NCBI GenBank assembly: GCA_015143295.1
Contig: CM026562.1
Span: 3,348,001 to 3,412,000 of the forward strand
Direction of reading: 5' to 3'
DNA from: Tetracentron sinense
Taxonomy: Eukaryota > Streptophyta > Magnoliopsida > Trochodendrales > Trochodendraceae
DNA length: 64,000 nucleotides
Made by a program: the position numbers and the translations under genes. Below the pieces are notes generated by a model. That model saw only the letters and a list, made by a program, of their open reading frames with translations. It had not been told where the DNA came from and did not search any database. This document shows positions 1 to 13,000 of this stretch, piece by piece (position 1 is the first letter of the stretch; every line of letters begins with the position of its first letter).

Positions 1-2788
1 AATTTTCATATTTAGAGTTCCATTACATCATTCATAATGGTGTAAAGGGACTACATTACAGAGAAGATGATGAGTTTTCATTTTCTCCACTTGTCATTTT
101 TTCATTTCTTTCTTTTTCCTTCATGGTTCTATTTTGAATGGGTAAATGATGATTTATGGACTTGAAGAGGACATTATCCAAAATGCCTCATACTAAAGAC
201 AATTGTATTTAATCTATTATCAACACCAATCCAACAAAATAGGTATTGACAATAGACCATTTACTATTCATAATGCACACCCCTCTTTATGTCCTAAATA
301 TAATCTTTTAGCCTAACTTTTCCTTAATCTTTCTCTCGGATTAAATTTGACTTTAGTTAAGTTTGTCAAAATCCTACCTATATGAAAATCCCAAAAAGCA
401 TGATAAAATCTCAAAATACCGAAAACATTATAAAATCTCAAAATATCAAAAAAATCTAAAAATACAAAAAGACCAAAAACATGATTGCTAGGCTTTCTTG
501 ACCTTGGTTAGCCTACCTAACCATGGTTAACACCCTTCTAACCGTGGTTAGACCTAAACTTTGCATTTGACCAACCCGGTCAACTAAACCCTAGCCTTTG
601 GCTAGACCCTTGACCACCTTGTGCACACACACACGCACCCTTAGCCTTGGCACGGGCTCATGTGCCAGAACTACACTTGGTCTGATCTCACCCCAATGTG
701 AGTACGTAGGCAACCCAACCTGGATTCAACCTTAGCCCATTTAGCTTTCTATCTTTCTTGGATTAACATTCGATTAAACACTTAGACATTTTAACTAATT
801 TTGAGATAAAATTGGCTTAAATTTAGGGAGTAGGTAACCATTCATAAAATGAGGGTCCTGAGGTGCCTAACACCTTCCCCGGGGTTTAATCCAACCACTT
901 ACCCTAACTCTGATAAACTATTTGCCTTATCCAAATAAATCCCGGGACCTATCCCTTAGAATGAATAGGTAGCGACTCTCAGTCAAACCATAAAACGTGA
1001 AAGTGGGTAGAAAAATCTCATGCTCACACATACGGTTTGTCTTGCCTTGATTTTAGGCTTGTTGGTACTCGGGCAGTACAAAACTCAATCATGCATTCAT
1101 CACTTTTGTGTGTACTTTTATACTTATATAATACTTGCAATCTTATTTTTTATCATGCTTGTACATATTCAATATCTTGAGTGAATGCACGGTAATATAC
1201 TTTTGGTTAAATTATCCTTATGACTATCAGTCAAGGGCGATAGGAAATCTCATCATAGTGTCTCATTCCATTATGTTAACCAGACATAAGCAAACAAGAC
1301 TCTCATAAAAGATTCTTTTACCCAACAATATATCACGTGTGACAACATAAAAATAAACACACCACAACATTCATATTTCCAATAATTAAACCGGTTTTAA
1401 TCACAATTTATTTTTAATATGCATAATTTACAATCTAATTTAATTATCAAGACTCCCTTTTTAATTGAGATCAATATCATAATTACATCACATAATTTAT
1501 CAATCATAATTCTCATAGATTATATCCACAAAACACACTAACATGTAACCCTAAGCTCACAAAGAATCTACATCCATCATTCAATTATTTCATACATTCT
1601 ATTCAACTCCATAAATTCATCAATTTCCCAATTCTCAATCCATACATACATCACAGATTTCATTCTCTTTCCCCTTGTTGGTATACATAATAAAAATCAT
1701 AAAGAGAACATCTCTAACAATCATTAAAATCTTTCATAAGGGATATACATAATATAACATACTTTGATATTATTTTTTACTTTGAAATTTATACATTTTC
1801 TTCTTATTTACATAAATGATTATCATATTAATAGAAACAAAAAATTCATATTTACGTTATTCATGAAGACATTGCATGAGGTGTGATCAAAATCCCTTGA
1901 TCTTCTTATTAATTATGTTCTTTACATAGATCTTATCATTAGCTTCATACTTTAGATTAATAGTTATAAAATTGAGAATTAGGAATCGTTATTTACCTCT
2001 TTTGATCACTTCCCTACGATCTTACGCTTGCGAATGAGACTCGATCTAAATCTTGAAGTCTCTTTCCTTCTTCTTTGGTTGAATCCTTAAAATCTCTAGG
2101 CTCTTCCTTCTTTGGATATCTCAAAATATTATCTCTCTTTTATGTTTAAGAGACTCTAGGAAACCTAATTCACGAGTTAAGAAAGTATTTATAAGGTTGG
2201 GAACCTAAGGAAGCTAAAAAGGGTCGAAAATCGCATTTCTCGGGCAAAAAAACCCGTTTTGGGCAATCGATCATCTTTGTGAGCGATCAATCGCACCGCT
2301 ATTTTTTTTTTACTCAGAATTGTCTTCGGTATTTTGTTCGTAACTTTTGACTCGTTTATCGGATTTAGACGATTCAACTTATATTGGACTCAAAATTCAA
2401 AGGAGAACAATTTCTTGTCTAATAGACAAGTCAAATTTTAGGTCGTTGGAGGTCAAAATGTCTCATCAAGTTGAATGAATGAGAAAGAAGACCTCAAAAC
2501 AATTGTGTTAGATCCGAAACCCAAGGTATTAACCCTAAACTTGTAGAAGTTAGAAAATTAATATGTTAACCTTGTTAAAGGTAACGGGATGATCTCGTAG
2601 ATCCAGAACTTTTAATTTAATAATAATAATAATTAGTTGATGACCATTATTATTATATAAGGAGTTACTATATCTAGGCATTCCACATTAATTCCCATAG
2701 GAAACACATGTATTTAAAATCGGACACATATTATAAGAAATTCTTATAAATGACACAAATGTCGAGGAATTAAATTCGGGTCTGTACA
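1..2788 (+). mobile_element. LTR-retrotransposon remnant (3' part plus LTR, left edge not resolved)
   Basis: The right end reads GGTCTGTACA and closes at 2788, like the end of the solo LTR at 27412-29829. A stretch at about 2340-2409 matches 29363-29432 of that LTR closely (ATCGGATTTNGACGATTCAA core). A TATA-like TATTTATAAG lies at about 2188, which sets the + orientation. Upstream, 690-900 holds phrases common in plant LTR elements (GAGTACGTAGGCAACCC, GGTGCCTAACACCTTCCCC), probably the 3' internal region before the LTR. No coding frame survives. The left border may lie outside the window. It is a broken, old copy; family assignment beyond LTR element is uncertain. Confidence 0.55.
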
Positions 2789-3086
2789 CAAAGTTATAGA
2801 AGAAGACTCCATCTATGAGTACTCCCAAATATACTCTCAAATTCTAATTGTCTATAACTAATTGCCAAAGGGTTAGAACTTGACTTTGACTTATTTTGTA
2901 GTTTCTAATGACACATCAGTTTGAATATTGACTATTTAATATTTAAATTAAAGAATTAGGATTTGAAAGTACATTTGACAATACACTTTGGGACTTGGGA
3001 GTACCTGTATACTTTTTGACTTGCACATAGATAAAAGAAAAAACCCAAAAGAACTCTACAACTCAAAATTTTCAGATCAGAACTAC

Positions 3087-3571
3087 ACGAATATTTATCA
3101 CTAGCAAAGCCCCCGTACGATGCACGGGAGTATAATGAAAAATGAAAAGAGAATAATTTAAAAAAAATAGTTGAGATAAATGTGAAATGACTATTGGAAA
3201 ATCTTGAGAGGAGTCGTGTCTTTTCAGAGAGAGAAAAAAGGAATATGAGATATATGAAAGAAAATTTAAGAAGAGATCATTGAAGGTTTTTTTGGGATAC
3301 AACAGTGGGAATTAAAGAGGAAAGCCACAGTGAGAATATATGTGAGAGAGGAAAATGAAAAGACTTGATAGGTGGGGATAGAGAGAGAAAAGTGGGATAG
3401 GGACACGTCTCTACGCACCCTTATCCGTGTGAGAAAATAGAGGACCATAATCCCCTAAAATCTTTCAAATGATTTTTGAATTGAAAAGAAAACGTGTGTT
3501 AGTGAAATAGTTAACAGTTGAGATTAAAAAAATGTGTCATACATATTTCTTTATATTATAGATAGATTTGG
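3087..3571. repeat. Interspersed repeat with GCAAAGCCCCCGTACGATGCAC start
   Basis: The segment opens with ATCACTAGCAAAGCCCCCG followed by a short GTACGATGCACGGG block, and ends near TTATATTATAGATAGATT. A similar opening (AGGCAAAGCCCCCCTGCGA) recurs at about 35970 inside a hAT element, so this is a dispersed family. No protein frame, terminal inverted repeat or clear target duplication was found, so the class stays open (a non-autonomous DNA element is one possibility). Confidence 0.4.
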
Positions 3572-4088
3572 TTTGACTCCAACTTGGTTGGGTTACCCAA
3601 GGCTTCAACTTATTGCCTCACTCCGGCTTAGGTTAGGTTAAGATTTTTCAAGCCAAGCCCAAGCCCTAACCCTCATCTGAAAAAGTTAAGCAAGAAGTTT
3701 TGAAAAAATCTCAAAAAGTGTGAAACGTAGGGTGTGGGTGGACCCTACACGCCTCTCTCACTCATAATCTCTCACGGATCATGGGGTTGGTCTCGAAGGA
3801 TGTCTCATGATTAAGTTGCGAGGATTAGGACCATTGAATCTAGCCCACCAAGAGGGAAGTATCCTGTGTTTACAATTGAGTTGTCATTTCCGTTTAAAAC
3901 CCATCAAACTAAAATCAAATCAAGCAATTAACGGTAAGTGAAAAAACTCTCCCTATACCGACGGCCACTTGTATGTCAGTCCTTACTCCTTCGTCCAGAT
4001 TTTATATACCTACGAGAAGCTGAAACAGCGAGAAAATAGATCGGCTCTTCTTCGAAAAACAGGAGGTGAAGCCTAGAAATTCAGAACC
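3572..4088 (+). promoter_or_regulatory. Upstream region and 5' UTR of the small gene at 4089
   Basis: A TATA-like TTTATATACC sits at 4001-4010, about 80 bp before the ATG, followed by a purine-rich leader. This spacing fits a plant core promoter with transcription starting near 4030-4040. Further upstream (3590-3900) nothing else is recognised. Inferred from position and motif only. Confidence 0.45.
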
Positions 4089-7000
4089 ATGGCTGAAGAA
4101 GGAAAAGCAGACGCTCAGCTCTTTCAGCTCCTCTCCCATCTTCTTCAACAGGTACCCAGATCACCCTTCTAATTCCATCTTTCATATTTGTTTTTTCATT
4201 TTCTCTTTTGTCTGATTTACTTGTGCAAGTTTAAATCCTAATTTCTCTTATTTCATTCTCGAATTCTGAATTTATGTACATGGATTCGATTAGCATTCAG
4301 ATAGTTCAAAACGCGTTTGGGCATGATTTCTTTTTCTGGGTTTTGTCTGAATCTTTTGTTTTTTTGGGCGCGTGCTTGCTCTTTTAGATAGAAATTGAAG
4401 TTTTAGAATGTTGGGTAGGTCAATGAAGCTTTTTTTTTGGTGCTGTTTTTGACAATATTTGTGATCTGGGTTGAAAGGACAGAATATCGTTAGGATTCAA
4501 TTCGATTAGGCTTTAGATTGATTTTTCAAAGGATATTATGTGGAGTTACTAGTTAGAGTAGATTTATATCTTTTTCACATTTCCATTTGTTTTAAGGAAC
4601 TTATAGGTGAATAAATTGGTTTTCTGGAAGTGGATTAAATCCTCCGAGGCATTTTCATTCTGCATATTTATATGCCGTAGTGTTGTTTCTAAAGCGAGCG
4701 GATCCGAGCCTGTGAGTGGGATGCTAAGGTTTTGAGATTGGGACTGGGACTGGGACGGAGCCTGTGAGGGTCTCTTATCTTTAATTTGCAGATGATACCC
4801 TAGTCTTTTGGGGGGCCTCTAGCTGCCAGTTGCCCTATCTCAGATGTTTATTTAGATGTTTTGAGACTTTTTCCAGATTAAGAGTCAATTTGGGCAAAAG
4901 AGAAATTGTGAGTGTTGGTGAGATTTTGAATTTAGAGGTTTTAGCGGCTATTTGGGGCTGCAAGGCGGGATCTCTCCCATTGGTTAATCTGGGGATGCCT
5001 CTAGGTTCGTCTTTCAAATCTAAGGATGTGTGGTCCCCGATACTCGAGAGATGTGAACGAAGATTAGCTGGATGAAAATCTTCTTTCTTATCCAAAGGAG
5101 GGAAAGTCACACATCAAAAGCACGATGAGGAGTCTTCCAACTTACTTATTGTCCTCTCTTACCATTCTAGTTTCGATAGCCGTGGGTGCACTGTGAATTC
5201 TTATTTAATGACAAAAGAGACAAAGGTAAATACCACTTAGTAGCTTGGGATCAAATTTGTCGGCCAATGAAGGATGGTGGCCTAAACTTTTCATCTTTGG
5301 TAAAGGTGAATAAGTCATTTCTGGGCACATGGGTTTGGTTTTATGTGGAAGAGGGGTAGTTTGTGGCATAAGGTGGTTGAGGCCAAGTACAATAATTCTT
5401 TGAGTTGGGTTTCGAGGGAGGTCAGGGCCCTCATGGGGTGGGGTTGTGGAAAGGGATAATGGTTGTGGCTAGCTTGTTATGCCCCCACATTAGGTTCAAG
5501 ATAGGTGACGAGCCAGAGGTGAGATTTTGGCAGGATGTGTGGTGCAGGAAGATGAGTTTGCAAGATGCTTTCAAGAGCATCTTTTCTTTGGCTAGAGATA
5601 CGGAGGCCTGGGTCGTAGACTGTTTCAATTCTAGTGAGGCCTATATGGTCTGGTTTCCTAGATTAAGACGAGATCTAAATAATAGGGAATTACCCGAGTT
5701 TTTGTCTTATGCAACAACTTTCATCCTGTCCCCTTGTCCTTCTATCAGAGATAGGAGAATATGGGTTAGAGACAATAATGGTCAATTTTCAGTGAGGTCA
5801 TTGCTACAGTCTCTTGGCTCTTATCCTCATCCTTGTTTCCTTATTAGGGTGTATGAAATATAACTATCCCATCAAAGACATCTTTCTTTCTATGGACTGC
5901 AACAATGGATAAGATTCTTACTTGTGACCATTTAAACATGAGATGGTGGAAACTAGCTAATCGGTGCTATTTGTGTCTTCTTGAGGAAGAGTTGGTGGAT
6001 CATTTGTTATTGTACTACTCCTTTGCATTTGATATTTGGGGCCATTTTTTCTCTTGCCTTGGAGTGGAATGGGTCTTCCATTTTTTTGAGCTTTTTTTAT
6101 TGAGTTGGTTCCTGTCGAGTTAGGATAGGTCAAAGGAAGCTATTTGGCTGTCTTATTGGGGACCATTGCGCAGTCAATTTGGAAGGAAAGAAATAAAAGA
6201 GTATTTAAGGATTCGTTCTCTTAATTTTCGAGCGTGTGTTCGAGTATCAGATACTTGATTTTGCAGTGGTGCTTAGCTCGTCAAGTGGGGGCAAATGTGG
6301 GAAATTTCTTGTCAGAAGCTCCTTTTTATTATACAGGGAATATCTTTCTGTTTGTTTTCATAGCATTATCTGTTAGAGTGGGTTTACTTCCTTGTAATTC
6401 CATCTCCGTTTTAGCTTATATTATAATATTTGACGTAACCTACTTCTAATTTATATCCTGCTTGTTTACCGATCAAAAAAATATATTCACTAGTGTTGTT
6501 TCTATTATTTGATGAGTAGAAGCATGATGGGAATATGCAATTTATGTCATCACCAGTGTTCTAAAAGGCGTACGGGGCTTAAGCCTCGAGGCTTGCCTCA
6601 AGGTGAGGCTCGAGAAAAATGCCTTGAGGCTCAACCCTGAGGCTTAAATTTCATGAGGCTCATGCCTCAAAGTGTGATGCTTACTATGAGGCACACGCGT
6701 CACGCCTTGAGGCTCGTTTTATGTCTGTGGCAAGCGCCTCATACATTAGCTTAGGGGTTTTAGCAACACAACTAAGACTTAAATGCAACTAATAACAAAT
6801 AACACTTTATTTGGGTTAAGGCATTGAAAATGATGATGATAATTGTTTCAACTAACCCTTAATTTATTTTGTTTAATGTATTTAGGCTTTTAAAACCATT
6901 TGAGTCTAATTCACACTAATTTCCCTTGTAGACGTTGCAAAGATTTGGAACCACTGACTTACAATGTAGTTCACGACTTCTTTGCAATTTTTTGCTGAAA

Positions 7001-10000
7001 TTTTAAATCCACCACCATAGTTGTCAAGGGCGACCTGGCGACTTGAGGCGATAGACCCCATGGATGCCTGAGGCGATAGCCTGAGGCGCCCGAGGTGTCG
7101 CCTGATGAACTTTTTGTTGCAGAAATTTCTCCTAATATGAGATGTCGTACCTCTTACTCTCATTTCTTTCTTTTTTCTCGATTATACTCAAGATAAGTAA
7201 TAAAAATAATATTGACAAGTAAAATATATAATTATAGGGTTTGCACTTATTTAATTTATAAAAGACCCATTTAAATATGAGTTTATGAGAGTTTTGGGGG
7301 TTCTAGAAGGAATTTGGAGCATTTAAAGACTCTTAATTTGTTATGGGTTGTCCGAGGTAGCTGTAATTTAACAACCATGAAAACAAAAACAAATAGGGAC
7401 TATATAGTCCACCAATAAACAAAGGGAGAGAGACCAATTGGTCCACCCATTGAGAGAGAGAACAAGTTAACATTAGAGAAACATACTCGACACTATTCGT
7501 CTCTTCTTACTTCTTCTATATACAAACCTTTTTTGTTGGATATACAAATCCTAACATATTATGTTGTAAAAGACATGAGAAGTATATAAAATAACATATT
7601 TTTTTTTTTACCAAACAATCATATTCAAATAAAATAAATTTTTATATCTTTAAACAATAATAATATTACATATATAAGATTTTTAATAATGACTGCTTGA
7701 GGCGACCAGTTGCCTGAGCCCAGTAGAGCGCCTGGTCGCTTAGGCGACTGTCTGAGGCGTCTAAGGCGACGCCGTTAACAACTATGTCCACCACAAAAAT
7801 TGATGATTGAAAAATATCTTCAATCTGTATATGACCAAAAAAGTAAATCTAAATTTTAGCATTTGCCTATTCTTCTTATATATATATAAATCTTTCATAA
7901 AATTTTTGGATCTTTTTATAATTTTATATTTTATTATTTGTTAAATTCTGGGAATGTGAGGCTTTCTTGTGATGCTTAAGCCTCACACCTTGACGCTTAA
8001 GGCTCATGCCTCGAGGCTTACACCTCACGCCTTCGCCTTTTAAAACATTGGTCATCACGACATGTCCTAAGAATCACATAATAAATTAGTAACATAGTTA
8101 ATCTACACAACATGGATTTGTTATAGGTATGTACATTTCATGTTGTTCCATGACTAGATTCTTTATCAGTTCCTTTAGAAAATCACTATAGTGGCATGTT
8201 AAAGATTTTAGACTAAACTTGAGTAGGTCATAGTTGCTTTCTAACATTGCTGTGAAACAATGTAGAGTTTCGGGGTAGCTGAAGTGAACAACTTCTTCTA
8301 AGTTTTACTTACGTCATTCGTGATGCTAGGGGGTTCTTGGAGTGGGTGCTTAACCTGTCACATATGAATTAAACAGTGTTTCAGGGGTAATATATGGTCA
8401 GGATATGGGTAGATGCAATATTGGAACTCTTAGTTCTCCTTAAAGGTTACATGGCTATAGACTACATACTTAACTATTAAATGAGAAAAATTGAAATATC
8501 CCTCTCTTATCGATTAACATTTTCAGTCAAAACATGGCTCGGGGAAATGAAATAGGAAGAATAAATCAACAAATGTAATCAAGTTTTCCTCTTACATACC
8601 ATACATGATAATTGATATTACAAGACCTAGAAGGTATTGGCTATTGAAAGCTGATCCACACATATCGCTTGAATCACTGTTTATGTGGCTTCACGATCAT
8701 CTCCATCGATAATGGTGTCATCCACAGAACTTGTGGAACTGCAGTTCTGGTATTGGGATGATGAGTGAACCTATAGTAGAACCACCCCATCAAGTGCAAT
8801 CCCATTGTGAGAACAGCATCCCTGAACCTCCATACCAGGATCTAGGTACCTTTGGAGACTGTAGGGAACTTCTCAAAGTTGTAGCATTTGCGATCGGGAC
8901 ATGCAATCTTGGAGTCAAATGGACGTCCTTATGGAGATTTTAAAGAAGGAACCCATATATTAATTGTCAAGTAGATGTAGGATACCGACCTAAGAGTTTC
9001 ACTGTAATATATGTGTACTTACTCTCATCATCTATGCCACGGGAGTGAAGGAGCAGCAAGATGCCAAGATCCCATGTTTGATTTGGATGAAAGGTGTTAA
9101 TTTTCTTCTTTTTGAAGTCTTTACCATAAATTATGCAGTTGCAATTCAGTATATGATGAGTTAACCTTATGATGATGAACACTGGATAGCTGTATGGAAG
9201 GAAGCAAAAGTCAATTCTACCATGACTAATGAGATAATCAGTAGGCTAACTAAAATTATACTGATCAAATGGCACATAGGTATTTGAGGAAGCTCAAAAG
9301 GTGGAGTGAGTTCATTTTCAGTAATGAGCAGCATGGAAATGTTTGAGAGTCTACTACCTGAAGAGGCGGTACATAATGAGAATAATTGCCATGTCAAGTA
9401 CATTTAATTATTTGTCAGTAGGAACATCAAAAGCAAGAGCAACAATATAGGGAAGAAAATGGTACAAAGCAAGATTAACTTGATGCTTATAAGTACTGGT
9501 GAAGATCCAATGAGGGTTTTGAGAGTTTAGTGGTTGTCTACTCACTGTAACAAAGCAGGGGTAACCTCTTTGATGAGGAGAGACCCAAAAAATCTGCATT
9601 TTGAAGATTTATGTTTAAGCTTATCATAATTAAGAAGTAATAGACAAATATGTGAGCTCTAAGGTGGGAGTGGCAGGAAACTTTACCAATGAGAATGTTA
9701 TGAGGGACTTTTGATTCAGTTCGCAGACTGCATTTTGTGTGAAGATATTTGACTGCAAGAAGTTCTTTGGCCCATAATATGCTTGGAATGTTTATAGAGG
9801 TAAGCCGGGTTCGGATGTATAAACATTATTTTCATGCTTTCTTCTAGTAAAACAATAGGCATTATGTGAGTAGAAACCATCTCAGAAATATTTAAGTGTG
9901 AAAATCCTATAAGGTAAACTTTTAATGTTATTTTACCAAAATCTGTCTTTCACAGGCTTTCCAATACAAATGTGGACATCCTAATTTCAATGCTGTAAGA

Positions 10001-13000
10001 AGTTGTCACGCCCCAAAACCCATGACACAAAATTTTGATGTGCACACGAATCTCGAAGTATGACCCAGACTCATCTGGTCTGATATCAAGCAACTCTTTG
10101 GTTCATATAATGCTCTAATAAAATCTCATTCATAAATATGCAGCGGAAATATTTATCTCAAATAAACAAAACATGGTTTTTATTATCCACAGGAGCAGAT
10201 GTCAATCATCCAAACACTTCTTTACATCCATCTAGTAAAACACAATAAATCTAAGATAACTGAATTAACAATTGTTCAAATTCTTGACATATAAAGAAGT
10301 TCAAATAAATCAAAAACGTGTGTAAAACTCTCCAATTAGATCGTGAAGACATCTCAATCGTTCTTCTTACCTGAAATAAATGGTAAATAGGGATGAACTC
10401 ACAACCCCGTAAATAAAGAATCCACTACCTTTAAAATTATATTATATAATTGATATATCACTGAGTAGATTTTAATTATTCATTTTTAATGTTTAAGGTT
10501 CGGTCTCAAGTAATGTAAGAACTATCTATTTTACATAGCAATTTTACTATGACTGCATGAAACAATATGCACATTCTTTTCAAACCAACAACACATACTG
10601 ATATGCAATATATTATTGATATATATTTTCACACAAACTGTAGCGGTGCCCATATCCATTTTAACCGGTAGTACTCATACTCGTCGATTAAAATTATCCA
10701 TGGATCCCACTTTATAGCCCAACAGCAAGGATCAGACTTTCCAGGCACTCCACGTGTACATCGTGGTTTTAGGGACTTTCAACCAAGGTTCTTAAAATCG
10801 ACAATATCGGCGATATATCACCGATATTTGTCGGTATCGGTCATGACCGACACACCTACACCCTGTTAAGAATTTTTTGCATGTTATCGGTAGTTATCGC
10901 CGATATATCGGCGATAACTACCGATTTCGAAGGAAAAAATAAAGAAGGAAGAAGAGAGTAGAGAAGGAAGAAGAAGAAAGAAGAAAGAAAAAAGAAGAAG
11001 GAAGAAGAAATTAAGGAGTACCGTGGCCATCCGCCCTTGCAGTCGCCGTCGCAGTCGCAGTCCCCGTCGCCAAACGCCAAGCCAAGCTTCCTCCCCCTCT
11101 TCCTTCTTTCCGAGCTCTGCAATGCTCGGTTTTTTTTTTTTTTGGGTTTGCTGGTTTGTTCGTCGAATGAGGATGGATGAGGCTTGTTTAAAGATTAAAC
11201 CCTAACAAGGGTTATGCTAGCTTCACTCTCCATTGCATTTTATTTGTTTTAATTTAAACTTTAAACCCTAATAAGAGTTATGCTAACTTCACTCTTACAT
11301 AACATTTCATTTTATTTGTTTTAACATTTAGGTGTTTTAAACCCTAACAAGGGTTATGCTATTACCACCCCGTTTTTTTTTGTTGGTTTAAAGAGATAAC
11401 ACTCTAAAAACACACAGTCAGACTTAAAACTTTAAGTTAGGCAATGCTATTACCACCCATAAATATTTTATTTATTGTTTTAACCCTAACTCTTAACTCT
11501 TAAGTGCTTTAACTAGCCTTGAACTGTGGTTAACAAGTTTTAACCCTTGTGATTAATTTTTTTTTCTAGAAACTAAGGTCAAGCTTTTTAAGCCTTTAAT
11601 CCTAAGAGTTAGTGAATCTTAACCAAAGTTAAAGGGGTGTCCCCTCTTAACTCCCTTTAACTGTGGTTAAGATTCACTAACCATTAAGATTAAAACATCT
11701 AACTTTAATTTTAAAAAATTAAAAAAAATAAACGTGTCACCTTGTAACCCCCTTTTGCAGTGATTAAGATTCATCAACCTTTAGGGTTAAAGCATCTGAC
11801 CTTGGTTTTTAGATTTTATTTAAATAAATATGTCCTCATTTAACTCCCTTTAACTGTGGTTACAATTAACATAGAGGGTTAGAGCACATCTTATTAAGAA
11901 ATGAATGAAACACGAATCAATTATACATTATCATTACTCGTCAGCGCACATCTTTGGTCTCTTCTCATTGCATCTCTTACATATATTGTTATTTTTTTTA
12001 ATATTATTATTCTAAAAGGTGTATTTACATCTATTTTAAGATTTCCTAAAGTTTCACTCAATACAAAATTCCATGTTTTATCTGATTTTTTTGTTATTTT
12101 CCCAAAAATCACCGATAAACGATATATCTTCTGATATATCTCCGATATATCTTTTTTCCGCGGCTCGACATGTCGAGCGATATCGACATTTAGAACCTTG
12201 CTTTCAACCTATGGGTTTCAATTGCCCAATCTATTTCTTTAGGGACTTAATCCCAAGGGACTTTATCAACTAAGCACCTCTATGGACAATCTTGATATGA
12301 CACATACATTAGTGGTGATATTTATAACCATATCTATAACTATAATAATTTAGCAAATTGATTCATCAATATTAACTAAATTGTATTTTACTGAGTTCAT
12401 CTTCAATTCTAACAAAAACAAAACTTTTTTATAAATAAGATTCAATAAACATTTACCTAAAAATATGAGTTCATTAGAATCTAGATAATTCTTCCATAAA
12501 TTATTAAACTCAATACAATTGCACTGCCTCACGAAATAACAGAAAACAAGGATCGTTATGGGTTTCATAATTTCTCAGAGATTCATCCCTTACCTAAAAA
12601 TTATGAGGTATACTTTTCTCGAAAATAGACTTCTAGTACACAATAATAAAATTATAAAAAATATCAAATTAAAATATTTCTAAATATAAATATCGAGTGA
12701 AACACGGTTTATCTACAGGGAGAAAATTTCTGACAGTTTCGACACCTTTCACCAATAAATCCACCCTAAATACAATATAAAAAGAAAATAATACGAGACC
12801 AATTGGGTTTAAAATCTATTAGATTATAGTTGTTTTAAAAAAATTTAAAACAATACTCTTATGTACAAAATATTTAAAAATATTATAGAACAAGTTTTTT
12901 TTTTTTTCTGATTCTGAAATAGCTGACAGGTTTAACACATCTTAAACATAATTATGAAATAAATATCAAATGAATTCCTTTTTGTCCGAAATTTTGCAGA

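Noticed and set aside
8731-8943. 70-residue frame as a possible small gene or exon
   Set aside because: No recognised domain and no splice or promoter context; it is inside a long intron among repeats.
11190-11360. Telomere-like AACCCTAA stretches
   Set aside because: Only isolated copies within longer diverged repeats (AAACCCTAACAAGGGTTATG); no tandem 7-bp array.
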